From Dendrocalamus latiflorus (Eukaryota > Streptophyta > Magnoliopsida > Poales > Poaceae), in assembly GCA_017311315.1 (NCBI GenBank), contig CM029658.1, forward strand, positions 25,220,629-25,284,628: a DNA stretch of 64,000 nucleotides, written 5' to 3'. Under the pieces are notes generated by a model. It saw only the letters and a program-made list of their open reading frames with translations. It made no database searches and was not told the origin of the DNA. Below, piece after piece: positions 20,885-32,341 of the stretch (position 1 is the first letter of the stretch; the number at the start of each line of letters is the position of its first letter). The position numbers were made by a program, and so were the translations under genes.

Positions 20885-21840
20885 GAATTCTGGGCATTCT
20901 AATGGGAACGGGGTCCCGATCTTCCAACAGGTTCTGGGTAAATTCGATTTGGTGGAGGCGCGACACAAATCGATCCGGCTTCCGAACGACACGTTCCGAA
21001 CCCCGCAATCGCAGCACCACGTCTCCTCAGGTTATCAACCGTGCGCAGCCCGGTTGACCTCGCCAAGAAGGCTAATCCTCGTCTACGAATCGAAGAACAC
21101 AAGCAAGAACAAGGAAGAACACAACTGAATTGCAGATGGATAGATTTAGCACTCGAAAGTTGGGGTCTCACAAACCGATGAACGGCGAATTGTTCAAAGA
21201 CAAATCAATCTAAGCAAAACCCCAAACCCTAATGGTGGGGGTGGCGGCTGGATATAGAGGAGTTAGGGGCGTGCAAAACCCCTGGACGCGCCCCTAATGG
21301 GCTCCCACACGATACAAAGCCGATCGGCCCAAAAGACGGTGGCGCAGCACCCTGACAGATTCTGAACGCCCACTTGTTTCGACGATTCCCGTTGACTCAG
21401 AAGGAATTTTGACATGGGACCAAAGCCATTGGAAAGGTGGTCTTCTCAGATTTCCATACATATGTGGAACGTCCAAAACGGAGTCCGGATGCGATCTGGG
21501 CGTCCGTTTTAGTGCGGTCTGGTCCTGGACTCCGAATTGGATTCGAAGTCGGTTTGAGTTGGGCCTCCAACATGATTCGACCGCCCTTGCTGGACTTGTG
21601 CGCCTTGTAGCCCTTCTCCAAGTATTTCCAGGTCCTCTCCATGGTTCCTAATCATAATTAAATCATTAGGTAGCAATCTATTCTCAAATGGACAAAAGAA
21701 AGTACTTAGGAACGAGCTCACCTGTAAATTCAATTGTCGAGCGCGAGCTCTAGTGATTGGTCCTTGAATGTCAAGTGGAGGAGTGTTGTATTTATCCGAA
21801 GAAGTGATGTCCTCATCACATTCTGTGATCACCTGTTTAG
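20885..21840 (-). mobile_element. Ty3/gypsy fragment: pol end and 3' region
   Basis: The minus strand from 21832 encodes DIQGPITRARARQLNLQVSS, a tail motif typical of the C-terminal end of one group of plant Ty3/gypsy polyproteins. It is followed by non-coding and LTR-like sequence down to about 20885 (GGTTGATAACCTGAGGAGAC and CGGATCGATTTGTGTCGCG blocks). No second LTR, primer site or ordinary target duplication is seen; instead a 30-bp direct repeat flanks the piece. It is a truncated copy. Confidence 0.6.
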
Positions 21841-21870
21841 TAGATTAGTAGTCCTTTCAGTTTTGCTAGA
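21841..21870 (+). repeat. 30-bp direct repeat, right copy
   Basis: One mismatch to 20848-20877. After it the host CACTA sequence goes on (TTAGTTCACATTTCTTAGAG, itself repeated at about 21980). Confidence 0.9.
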
Positions 21871-22228
21871 TTAGTTCACATTTCTTAGAGCTCAAGGTTT
21901 GGTTCACATTTGACATATTCAATCAGTGAAGAGTAAAGACCGTAGTAGTGGGACGGCCAATATTAAAATCTTAGAGCTACTAATTCACATTTCTTAGAGC
22001 TCAAGGTTTGATTAAAATCTTGTGTAACCCTATATCTAAGAGCAACTAAAACCACTCTAACATGCTAGTCTTTTATGTCTGGCTACTTTCGATGGCAGCA
22101 TGTTACTTCAATGATCTATGTCTCAAATATGAATATATGTTGGTTTTAGACTATTGCATGATATGTTATTTAGATGGCTTAATATTTCCACCTGTTTATA
22201 TCTTGAAGAAGTCATCTTTATATCCAAC

Positions 22229-24357
22229 ATGTCATCCGCGCATTCTTCAACATCATCGCCGGATACATCCGCTCCAAAATAAAAATGCCAAGGAAGAGGA
22301 CTGTCCAAAAAGCCTGAGGGTCGATTTACCATCACAAAGGTCGATGGATCTAGGACCCCTCTCCTTCCTCGCCGAGCAGCATGCGCATTCCGAAGAATGA
22401 TCAGAATACTTGCACGAGAACGAATTGAGATCACATTCGATTCGTGGAAGAGTGTGCCTACGACGTGGAAACGTGAGCGCTGACAGAAATTTTGGCATCG
22501 TTCGACATCCTAGAAGAAGACCACGACAACGTGCAACGACATGTCTTGCTAGCAGCGTGCAAAGCATGGAAGAACTTCAAGAGTGCTTGTCAAGAACTAC
22601 GTGGATAAGGATGAAATGCCCTTTCAAAAGTACCCATTCCTGGAACCACAATGGGAAGAGTTTAAGGCGATGAACACGACCAAAGATTTTAAAAGTGCAA
22701 GTGCGGCGCACAAGGCCCTCCAGGAAAAAACACACACCCATACAGACTTGGCATAGCTGGGTATGCAGGTAAAATCCCGCAATGGAGGAGGGAGGACGAA
22801 CAGGCAATCCTACGGGACACCACCCCGCCATTTGCCACGATCCCGGATGACCGTGCTCGAAATTGGATTAGAGCGAGGTCATCTACCACGTCATCCAGGG
22901 ACATCTCCTTCTGAAGCCCTGCGGACCAGGAAGTGTCCCACCGCCTGGTAAGATATCGATCGAACTACGTAGCTTGTAATTACTCCACAACTTCATAGGA
23001 AGTGAAATGACATGTCGTGCTCTTGCAGGAAGCACTGAGTGTTGAATCTTCCCAGGGATCATTCTAGGGATCAAGGGACAAAGATATACTCTCCGTAGCC
23101 CTAGGAAACAAGGAGCACTCGAATCGTTCGACAGGCGTTGGGCTTTACGTTCCTTGGAAACATGGTTTCCAAGATGACTCCGAATTGTATCGGGGTAGGA
23201 AGAGAACCAAAACCGAGCGTGAGGCATGGCTACGAGAAGAGATCAAGGCATCTCTTAGAGAGGAGCTGGCTGATTATGTCAGAGATGAGATGCGGAGATT
23301 TACATAAAATCAGCAGGCCGCCGCCGCTCCTGTGCTAGCTAGCCTGCCCAATGGTCCGAGTAGTTGCGCGTTCAATCCTACAACGGAGAGCGAGGCCAGA
23401 TTTCCTGTGGATGACATCCTGGTAATAATTATTATCTTTGGAATGCTCGATCCGTTGATAGGTCTATTAGAGTAGCTAATTTTGTATCGTTATGTTGGAG
23501 GCTACGAAGTGCACGCTCCAAGTGAGATATGCCTTTGTTCCCTTGTGCGCTGCTTGGGGCCAAGCATATCCATCTGCTCACGGGACCATGGTGCACCATA
23601 CACCTTTAGCACCAGGCTTCGGAAAAGTTCATGTGGATGGTGTCATGCCAATTTTGAGGTCGTCCCGCTACCGAAGCCTCCCAACGACGAGATCGTGAAT
23701 CTAGGGCAAGCCATTGGAACATTCATCCAGTGCCCCAAAAGTGACATTTGCCTGGAGGCTTCTTCACTGGTGGTAGGTCCATAAGGGCAGTCTGAACTAG
23801 AGCTACATGCACTGGTACCATCTCCGCAATGCCTATCTCCACCGCTACCTGCACCGGTGCCATGTCCACGGGTGCTATTCCCGGTGAAGCAACTTCCACC
23901 GGTGGTACCTTTACAGTTGACTACCGTGAAGTCGACCTACAAGCGAGGCAGGGGCAAACCAAAGAAGACAGATGATGATATCCCCTACCTGCCATTGGCC
24001 CGCAAATTCGTGCTAGGCGTGCCGATGATCATCCCAGAAGAGCGCCTCATAACCCTAGAATTTGGTTGCCAAAGATTGCACGCTTGGTATATGGAACAGT
24101 CTAATAAACCAGAGGCAGAACGGCGCTCAGGTATCACTGTCAAATTCAAGCCGGATCATTTGCAACACGACATTCATGATTGTGTCTTCGCGGTGACCTT
24201 TGAGGTTATTTCAACTTTTCACGCTCGACGCTCTCGACGCCTCACTCGTTCGATGCTGGACGCTGTAAGTGTGTACAATCACGGTCTCCGTTCATGTAAT
24301 ACCAATATATGTCATTTATAATATGTTGCTTTTCTATGTATATATATAGATACATGG
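22229..24357 (+). pseudogene. Second CACTA gene, Ptta/En/Spm-type part
   Basis: Reading from the ATG at 22229 (MSSAHSSTSSPDTSA) gives, across several stops and frame changes, blocks typical of Ptta/En/Spm transposase proteins (PF03004-like): RFTITKVDGSRTPLLP, ITFDSWKSVPTTWKRER, VKNYVDKDEMPFQKYPFLEP, QWEEFKAMNTTKDFK, ARNWIRARSSTSSQGH, and a downstream block APGFGKVHVDGVMP. Later frames (23857-24321) contain IIPEERLITLEFGCQRLHAW, the region that precedes the C48 protease domain in such proteins. Introns are likely but cannot be fixed. The solo LTR at 24363 cuts the gene; it resumes at 27980. The protein is probably an accessory factor of CACTA transposition; that role is inferred from the family. 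Confidence 0.75.
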
Positions 24358-24362
24358 TGACT

Positions 24363-27300
24363 TGTCAGACCCAGATTTTGCAATCCGGAATCTACTGTGT
24401 TTAACTTCACTATTCCCTGGATCAGTAGATAGTGCACACAGTTACAGTTCTGAATATCAAAGTACATATCATGCGGAAACGTAAATATAATAGTAGACTT
24501 ACTCATGGGCCGATTAGGCCGAAATCAATAAACTGCAGCAGCGGAAGAACGAAGCACACAGGTGGGACCTTCAGGACATGCCCATAGGCAGCCAACTGGA
24601 GGTTCGCGACCTAGTTCTCGACATCTTCATCCTCTTTGCCATCGTGATCCAAAGGTAGTATTGAAGCGTAGTGATCCGATTCCTGCTTCTGAATTTGTCG
24701 CAAAAGCGAGCGTGAGCACTCCGACCCCGTGCTCCGTGAGCCAACACACAGAATGCAATATTTAACATGCATGGCCAATCGAAGGAAAGGTTGTGGCTCT
24801 TTTTATTTTTGCGTAGAGTGCTTTTGAATACAATTACTTAAAAATTTCTAAGACCTAGCATTTTGAACAAAAGCATAATGTTCAAGAATATGCAATAATA
24901 ATAGTGATCCAGATTCCATCCATCGTTACATGGCATCTGCACCATATAGCATTTCTTCAGCGTTATAGCCGCTTAACTTACCACTGGGACGACACCTAGG
25001 ACAATTCCAAACCAGGGCAGTCCTTCGCCCTTCAAGTTTTCCATTTACCCAAGTTCCAATATTTTGTAAACAGAACTATATCTAGTTAAGTTCCCATGTC
25101 CGCCCCTGACCGTGGGCACGGCTCTTCGAATAGTTTTAGACTCTGCAGAGTTTGTACACTTTCACCACAAGAGATAATCAACTCGTTGACCCACATGATA
25201 CCTTAGACATGTGGTTGAGCAGACCATCACAGTGACTTTTCAAAGTATTTAGACCCATTTGTCATCTCACCGTATGGGAAACTGCCCACTTGCGGTGGGT
25301 CCCATCTATGCGCGGGATGTTTCCCACAGCTACTAGCGTACGGGCTCCACTCCCCTCTGCGCTAGTACGACTGGGAAACTTCACCCTCCACTAGTGTCCC
25401 TTCAGGCCCCCTTGCCATAGCTTAACCCCTTCACCCCCCTACCAGTGAGATGAGTCCGAGGTTTCGATAAATTTACTTAGCCAAGTTGTACTTTACAGAC
25501 TTGTGGTTGTACTGTTTTACACAGGAGGTCATGACAAGATTCGATCCTTAGTGGTATCTGGGCGGTCTATCACTGGCCCATTTTGTGCATCCACTGCACC
25601 ACACTCACACCATCACACCAATCCGCCCAGATTTTTAAGCAAGTTGGGGACTTTGAGGGTATAAAATAGTCATGTCCAAAATATACCAGTCATTCCCATC
25701 ATGACTGCCCAAACCATTTTCTCATCATTAAAAGCGATCATGATGTATGGGGCATTTCAGCGCCCCCTGAGTATCTATGCAAAACTAAGCATAGCAGATA
25801 GCTAGGGACTTATTTTTAAAACATTACTATTATAATTTTGCTAGGGCGACAAGGTTCACACATTCAAATACTCAAAGGAGGGGGTAATATTATTCAAGGT
25901 AAACAATGGCTTATAACTAGAATATCAAATTTAGCATGTATTTGCATAAAAATAACAGCATGCAATTTGTTAATTTAAAACAAAGTAATTTGCAGAAATG
26001 TAGGTTCAACATGATCAAAGTATTGACTCGCCTTGGTCACACTGGTCTGGTGCTTGATTATCCGGAACTTCTAGTGCTGCTGCCTCGAACTCTTCCTCTT
26101 GAGCCTCGTAAGCTATTTTAATCGTGCGCGAAAATTTGGATAAAAAGAAAACATCAAATCAACAAAATATCACCAGAAATTCAAATGAACTCTAAAAATT
26201 ATGACTTCAGATCCATTGGATAGATCTTGAATTTAGATGAATTTAGAAATTTGTCTCACTTAATTTGAAGTTACAATGAGAAAGTTATGTCCATTTGAAT
26301 ATTTCAGTCCAGTTAATTCCAAAAATTATTAAATCTCTGACAGTGGGTCCCACATGTCATTTTCTTAATTTATTTTAATTCCTTTCTTGCTGTGTCACTG
26401 ACAAGTGGGCCCAGCTACTGTTCAGTGGGGTCCACCTGTCAGTAGGGTCCTGTGCAGGCGTTTCACTGACCAGCGGGACCCAGCGGTCAGTGGGCCGCTC
26501 CGACTACACCGGCCGACAGGTGGGGCCCACCTGTCAGCCCTAAAGAAAACAAAGAAAACTCAACCCGGCCTGCGGAACCGGAGGCTCGAACGCGCGACCG
26601 GGGAGTTGGGGGGAAAGAGCGAGCGGAGGTAACCAAGTGAGCGGGGAGGCATTGCCTACCCAGTAAGGGCAGTCAAACCTTTTGAAGTAGCTCGCGGAGG
26701 GGGCCGGGCAGAGGAAGTCGGGGGCGACGGTGGCCGGCGGTGAGGGCTACCGGGGAGGTCCTGGAGTTGCGTGGAATACAACCTCCGGGTGCCGGGGAAG
26801 ACGTGGGTGCAGACGGTCGGGGGTGACGGTCACCGGAGAGGGCTGGCGGCATGCGACGGCAGAGGCTCGGGGATGCGGTCGTCGCCGGCGATGCTCGGGC
26901 GATGGGAGACCCGAGGAAGGAGGGGGTCGGCTTCGCCTTGCTTCCGCGAAGCTCTGGAAGCTTGGGATGCTTCGGGGACGGCCGGAATGAGCGGCGGCTC
27001 GGTTGCCGGCCGCGAGGGAGAAGACGGCGCCGGCGAGGATTGGGGGCGCTACGGCTCAATTGCGAGCAGGGGAGGGGTGAGAGGAGTGTCGCGACGAGGT
27101 TGAAACTCCCAGGTGAAGCTTTTATAGCCGGGAGAGCGGGACACGCGGCGAGGCTGCGCCTGCCTCCGCGCTGTGCGCGCTGGCCGAGGGGAATGAACGC
27201 GATCCTCTTCGGGATTGCGCGGGAGAGAGAAGGGAAGAGATAATTCGAACCTGCCCGCGGAGTGAGAGAGAGAGAGACGGATTGGCTGCGGCAGAGGAGC

Positions 27301-27979
27301 GAGCGCGAGAGAGAGCTGCGTCGCCAGCGCGTGGAGGAAGAAGGAGGGAGGAAGAAGAAGAGCGGGGGCGGAAGGCCCACCGGTCAGCGGGAGAGAGAGA
27401 TCTGACGCGTGGGGCTCGCGCGTCAGAGAGAGGGTGCGGGAGGGCGCGGACGGGCCGGATGGGCTAGGCTGGCGACGTGTCGCGCATCGGGGCCGGCCAG
27501 GTGGCGGCCCGAGAAGAGGAGGGGAGGGTTTTCATTTTATTATTTTTAAGGATTTTCAGAAATGCACAGTTAATTGAACAAACCTCAGAAAAATATGAAA
27601 CTACTTCCAAAAATTTCAGGAAAATTCACAGAAGTTCCTGAGGACATTCTGGGCTTATCAAAAATACTTTCAACTAGTGTTGGTATTTAATTTATTTGCT
27701 TCCCTTGTTATTCATGCCATTATTTTAAAAATGAGGGCTTTTATGTTTAAACTAAAATTTCCTCCATTCTTTTCTGGATCATCTTTTCAGATTCTTACTT
27801 AAATTTCAAACTTTCTAATATTTAAACCTGCTTGTTTCCCCTTGGTCCTTTTTAACTTTTTTGGAAGTTTCATTAAATTATTCAGAAAAATACCATAAAC
27901 TCCAAATTCAAATAAACCACATTTACAAAAGAAATTCAAAAACTTCACATTTAAAGATTTAAATTTTCAGGATGTTACA
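24363..27979 (-). mobile_element. Solo LTR A (3617 bp)
   Basis: Plus strand runs TGTCAGACCCAG to CAGGATGTTACA, flanked by the perfect 5-bp duplication TGACT (24358-24362, 27980-27984). The duplication and TG...CA ends, with no internal pol, show a solo LTR left by LTR-LTR recombination. On the minus strand it starts TGTAACATCC, like LTRs B and C. It shares with B the conserved block around CCGTGCCCACGGTCA (25113 here, 35136 in B). A TATA element lies at 27120-27126 on the minus strand, followed by the GC-rich leader 26700-27110. It sits inside the exon that encodes the C48 protease domain of the CACTA gene. Confidence 0.9.
27120..27126 (-). promoter_or_regulatory. TATA element of solo LTR A
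   Basis: Minus strand GGCTATAAAAGC, followed within 30-40 bp by the GC-rich transcribed leader; the same layout is seen in LTRs B, D, E and F. Confidence 0.65.
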
Positions 27980-28760
27980 TGACTGAAGCTAGATTATCCA
28001 AATCACCAATTGGTTTCCTAGACCCACACTTGGTCGCCATGGATACTATCAATGAGAAAGCATCTTTCATCGAGAGCTATATTACAACAACATTGCTGGC
28101 TCACCGTGATAAGGATTTTGTTCTTATGCCCTACAATGAGCGGTTCCATTGGATTTTAATTGTAGTTGTACCAAAATGGAACAAAGCCGTATACTTTGAT
28201 TCTCTAAGTAAGAAGAAAACAGAGTACACAGTCATCGCTCAATTACTCAATAGGTAAGTACATTTTTTCCATACATAACTATATTGTACTCTTTCTTTCC
28301 TTCCGAATGATTGAGCTAGCTTTTTCGAATCACGAAGGTCGTTCGCCACGTACGTTGCACAGACACGTGGCTCGACGCAAGGGGCCAAGCCCTTGCAACA
28401 TGTTCGAAATTTTTGAGTATTCGCTAGTACACATTAATTAATCCTATACAACACTTGGTAGTAATGCCTCTTGAATTAACACATTCTATTTTTTGCAGTG
28501 CAACCAGCAGCCGCTGGGCAACACGTGTGGATTCTACGTTTGCCACCATATGAGACTACTCCTCGATTCCTCGAATATCACCAATTCTAAGGTTTGTCAA
28601 TCTTCCCACATTTATTTCATACTTATCATGTTATATATGTACGCACATTGATATTCCTATATCGACAGGCTGCGCTCATCTCTACAACTGCATTGAAACA
28701 GCCGGACCTTGCAAAAATTTAAGGAGAGTGCGCGTTCTTTTTGTTGTCTAAAGTCATAAG
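27980..28760 (+). pseudogene. Second CACTA gene, Ulp1-like C48 protease part
   Basis: The frame across the LTR scar gives MVTEARLSKSPIGFLDPHLV and then NERFHWILIVVVPKW and VYFDSLSKKK. After a GTAAGT donor at 28254 and an acceptor at 28498, it continues CNQQPLGNTCGFYVCHHM. This is the C48 (Ulp1) catalytic set: His near 28147, Asp near 28198, Gln near 28505-28510 and Cys near 28526. A further exon may lie at 28671-28760. Such Ulp1-like domains are common in plant CACTA and Mutator-like elements and cleave SUMO-like proteins in the known family. With the simple splice the two exons are out of frame by one base, so a frameshift or an alternative junction must be assumed. The gene is dead because a solo LTR splits it. 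Confidence 0.75.
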
Positions 28761-29024
28761 ATCAGATGGAGAGTTCCACACCACACAATGATTATTTGTT
28801 TGGGGTAAGATTGACAATATTGATTGTAATTGCGTATTTCTTAATGGATATTTTATTTCATTTCAATTAATTGATTTGCGAAATGGATGTTTTATGTTTG
28901 TGAAATGAATTGAGATGTGAATTGCATGTATTGATCTGCTTGTTTCAGAGGGCATGGCTAGCATTTCCTGAGGCTAGCCAATAAATAGAAATAGGTTTAG
29001 GGGTAGTAGGGAATATCACATACG

Positions 29025-29179
29025 GGTTTTTAAACCGTCTGAGATATTTGCACCTGAGACAGTTCGAAAGCCGTCTGTGATGACCTTGTATCATTACTGA
29101 CCCATAATTTCAGATGGCTCACAAAACCGTCTGTGATGACGTTTCTGAATCGTCTGTAATATGGTTTTCTGTAGTAGTG
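29025..29179. repeat. CACTA right terminal and subterminal repeats
   Basis: Contains AAACCGTCTGAGAT, CCGTCTGTGATGAC twice, CGTCTGTAATATGG and the terminus TTTCTGTAGTAGTG. Motif and spacing match the left end. Confidence 0.85.
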
Positions 29180-29182
29180 ACT

Positions 29183-29508
29183 AGTTTGTTCAACATGTAA
29201 TGGATGATCTTTACTTGCAGACACAAAGGATGGCCCTGGACACAGATGACTACAGAGTTTGGTGACACATAGAGGTACCTTCTCTGCTCATCCCACGGGG
29301 GCAGCATGGACATGCACCTAATCCAATGCGCGAGGGACGTTGCGCGACGCAAAGCCAGATGCCATCCTGCAGTACACTTGTTACATAATTTTGTCATTTT
29401 GCCATACATGCAATCACATCCATACATGACATCTATGGCAGTGTATAGGAGGGGCCGCACGAGGACGTCCTCGACGTCGACGTGCACAACTGGTTGACCG
29501 ATCCCATG
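29183..29508. other. Right target flank of CACTA, unidentified
   Basis: A 326-bp stretch between the CACTA element and the Mutator-like element. A minus-strand frame is open (about 29119-29514) but has no recognisable domain, and part of it is inside the CACTA end. It continues, once the Mutator-like insertion is removed, at 31420. I cannot tell whether it belongs to the same source as the PMD fragment at 5490-5672. Confidence 0.4.
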
Positions 29509-29517
29509 GGGCATGAC

Positions 29518-31410
29518 CAGACAAAGCCAGATTTAGCACTATTACGCACTGTAATTATAAAACTAGTTGTATGTGCATCATATTTGCAAAAATAGCATTT
29601 CTGCCAATCGGTGGGCTGGCGGCAGCGCCGGCGAGGCGACACATGGTGAGGCCGCCGGCGGCAGGTGCCTGCTACCCCGCCAGTAGATGGAAGGCAGCCA
29701 GCCGCCTAGTGGGGGACGGTAGGCAAGCCTACCATCTGGTAAGGGGCGCTAGGTGATTAAGCCGGCTAATTAGCTGGCTTAATTACCTGTCCTTTTTTTT
29801 GCATTTAGTGTTTTTTAAATATTTAAATATAACAAATAAGCTCAAAAACTTACAAAAATTTATGTACAACCTTCCAACACAAAGTACCTTGCAATGTAAT
29901 TTTTGTGTAAATTTACCCATTGCAAATATTGCTAAACAATTCATAAAATTTTGATAATTTTATGAGTTTTTACACATAGTAAATAAGCTCCAAAAATTAC
30001 AAAATTTTATGTGAAGTCTCCAGATAGAGTTATAGTTATTGTGTAATTTTTTTAGAATTTTATATGGTCCTAATTTACTTTGTTAATTCATGAATTTATA
30101 GCCGGTGAATTTAATCGTGAATTTTATTCATGATTAAATTAACTTGAATAAATGTGGCAAATTTGGAGCATATAAAATTCTACAAACATTACACAATAAC
30201 TATGACTATGTCAAGAGGTTTTACATAAAATTTTGTAATTTTTGAAGTTCGTTTGCTATATATAAAAACATGTACAAATATCAAAATGTTATGAATTTTT
30301 GAGAAACATTCACAATGGATAAAATTATTCAAAATTAAACTGTCAAGTACATTGTGTTGGAATACTGTACATACATATTTGTAATTTTTTGAGCTCATTT
30401 ATTACATTTGAAAATTTAAACAAATACTGAACGAAAAATAGGCAATTAAGCTGACTAATCAGCATACCTGTCGCCTGGTGAGAAACGGCAGGTGATTTAT
30501 GCTCAAATTTTTTGAATTTTTAAATATAACAAATGAGCTCAAAGAATTACAAAAATTTATGTACAGCCTCTCAACATAACGTACTTAATAGTGTAATTTT
30601 GGATAATTTTATCCGATGTGAATATTGCTAAAAAATTTATATAGTTTTGATATTTGTATGAGTTTGTATATGTAGCAAACATGTTCCAACAATTACGAAA
30701 TTTTATATAAAACCTCCCAACACAATCATAGTTATTGTGTAAATTTTTAGAAATTTTATGTGATCTAAATTTGCTATGTTTATTCGAATGAATTTAATTG
30801 TGAATTTACGGCTGATGAATTTAATTGTGAATTTAATTCAAGATTAAATTATCTTAAATAAACATGAAAAATTCAGAGCATATAAAATTCACAAAAAATT
30901 ACACAATAACTATGACTGTGTCTGGAGGCTTCACATAAAATTTCGTAACTTTTGAAGCTCGTTATCTATATTTAAAATTGTATGAATTTTTGAGCAACAT
31001 TCGCAATGGATAAAATTATCCAAAAATTACACTACGAGGTATGTTGTGTTAGAAGGCTATACATAAATTTTCGTAATTTTTTGAGCTCATGTGGTATATT
31101 TAAAAAATTAAACAAACACTAAACATAAAAAAATTAGGGCAGGTAATTAAACCGGCTAATTGGCTGGCTTAATCACTTGCCGTCCCCTCACCAGATGGCA
31201 AGTTTGCCTACCATCTACCCACCAGGCGGCAGGCTGCCTGCCGTCTGCTAGCGCGGAGGGGGGGGGGCGGCAGGAGCCTGCCACCGGCGGCCTCGCCGGC
31301 GCTGCCGTCCTTCACCGGATGGCAGAAGTGTTATTTTTACAAATATGGTTATGCATATGGTTAGTTTTATAAATACAATATGTGACAGTGTCAAATCTGG
31401 CTTTAACTCA
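29518..31410. mobile_element. Foldback Mutator-like element, non-autonomous
   Basis: Flanked by the perfect 9-bp direct repeat GGGCATGAC (29509-29517, 31411-31419), the target duplication length of Mutator-like elements. The two outer arms (about 29518-29790 and 31135-31410) are long imperfect inverted repeats: AAAGCCAGATTT near one end pairs with AAATCTGGCTTT at the other, and GGCAGCGCCGGCGAGG with CCTCGCCGGCGCTGCC. The middle consists of two AT-rich modules (about 29790-30450 and 30480-31130). Each is itself a palindrome, and they are copies of each other. There is no transposase or captured gene. Confidence 0.85.
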
Positions 31411-31419
31411 GGGCATGAC

Positions 31420-31950
31420 AAGGCCCTGTCCTCGGTGGTTCGTACGCAGCTCGTATCTACGCCAGGACCCAGCTAGCCAATCCTACCAAGTTTTGCTACG
31501 CCGCTACCCCCCGCTTACCCGGCTAGGACCCATAACTGCCAGACCCATTGACGTGTTCCCAGCATGGGCGTGGACAGCACCGCACGAGGGCAGCGACCAC
31601 TCCTGGGGTACCCCCCTGGCGTGGTGGCGATATGCCTACAGTAGTGTGTGCATGGTGTATTTTAGTTCATACTATTGCTCTGCTGTTACAACTTTCCTAC
31701 TAAGGTTGTTACAGTTTCTTCGGATGCTTGGGTTACTACTGGATTACAACCCGTAGTCAGCAATGCGATATAGGGGCAATGCTCATGAAGAGTCCAACGC
31801 AATGCAACTCTCACAAACGCACTCAAAAGTGTCGTACCCGACGCGTCCCCACTTGGACGCAACCTCTCCTCGCATCAACAGGACCTCACCATGGCACATC
31901 TTTGGACTTACGGGACCACACATGTTAGACAGCGATAGGATGTCACCATG
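31420..31950. other. Unidentified sequence left of LTR F
   Basis: A continuation of the target of the Mutator-like element, followed by about 200 bp of a different composition (from 31730). A 124-residue plus-strand frame is open (31382-31756) but starts inside the element and matches no family I know. Confidence 0.4.
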
Positions 31951-32341
31951 TGTAATAGCCCAATTTCGGCTTCCAAATAAACATGCATAATTTGACATGA
32001 ATTTTAAAATTTTTGATGCATTTTTAAAATTGCTCCTAAAAGCTTGGTTGAGGTTTTGAATTTTTTAAAATCAATTCCTTGACAAAAAAATGTGAAATTA
32101 AAATTTCTAAAATTAAATTGAAACTAAATTTAAATTGAATGCTGAGGAATTTTTCCTAAAATTTTCATATGCAAATTCATTTAGAAATTCAAACTAAAAA
32201 TAAAGTTCAAACTTAACCTCTTTCCCACCAAACCATTCGGCCGAATCTCTCCCGCCGGCCCGATCCGCTCCCACTTTCCCTCATGCGTCGTGGCCCAACC
32301 AGCTAGCCTACTCTACACCACGTGGCCCATGCGTGCGACAT

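Larger units (their letters stand above)
5804..29179 (+). mobile_element. CACTA (En/Spm) transposon with nested insertions
   Basis: The element begins CACTACTACAGAAA at 5804 and ends TTTCTGTAGTAGTG at 29179, a 14-bp perfect terminal inverted repeat. It is flanked by the 3-bp target duplication ACT (5801-5803 and 29180-29182), the hallmark of CACTA elements. Subterminal regions are packed with direct and inverted copies of a CACAGACGGTT-like motif (5890-6005, 15702-15790, 29025-29160). Plus-strand genes are a TNP2 transposase (16260-19467) and a second gene with Ptta/En/Spm and C48-protease domains (22229-28760), both decayed. Insertions: a Tekay-type retrotransposon (6011-15701), a gypsy fragment (about 20885-21840) and a solo LTR (24363-27979). 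Removing the retrotransposon and the solo LTR leaves about 10 kb, a normal CACTA length. Confidence 0.93.

Noticed and set aside
26673..27380. 235-codon minus-strand frame rich in Ser, Pro and Arg
   Set aside because: It spans the TATA element and GC-rich leader of solo LTR A and shows no domain; long frames are expected at this composition.
29119..29514. 131-codon minus-strand frame next to the CACTA end
   Set aside because: It overlaps the CACTA terminus, so it cannot be an original gene as it stands, and no family was recognised.
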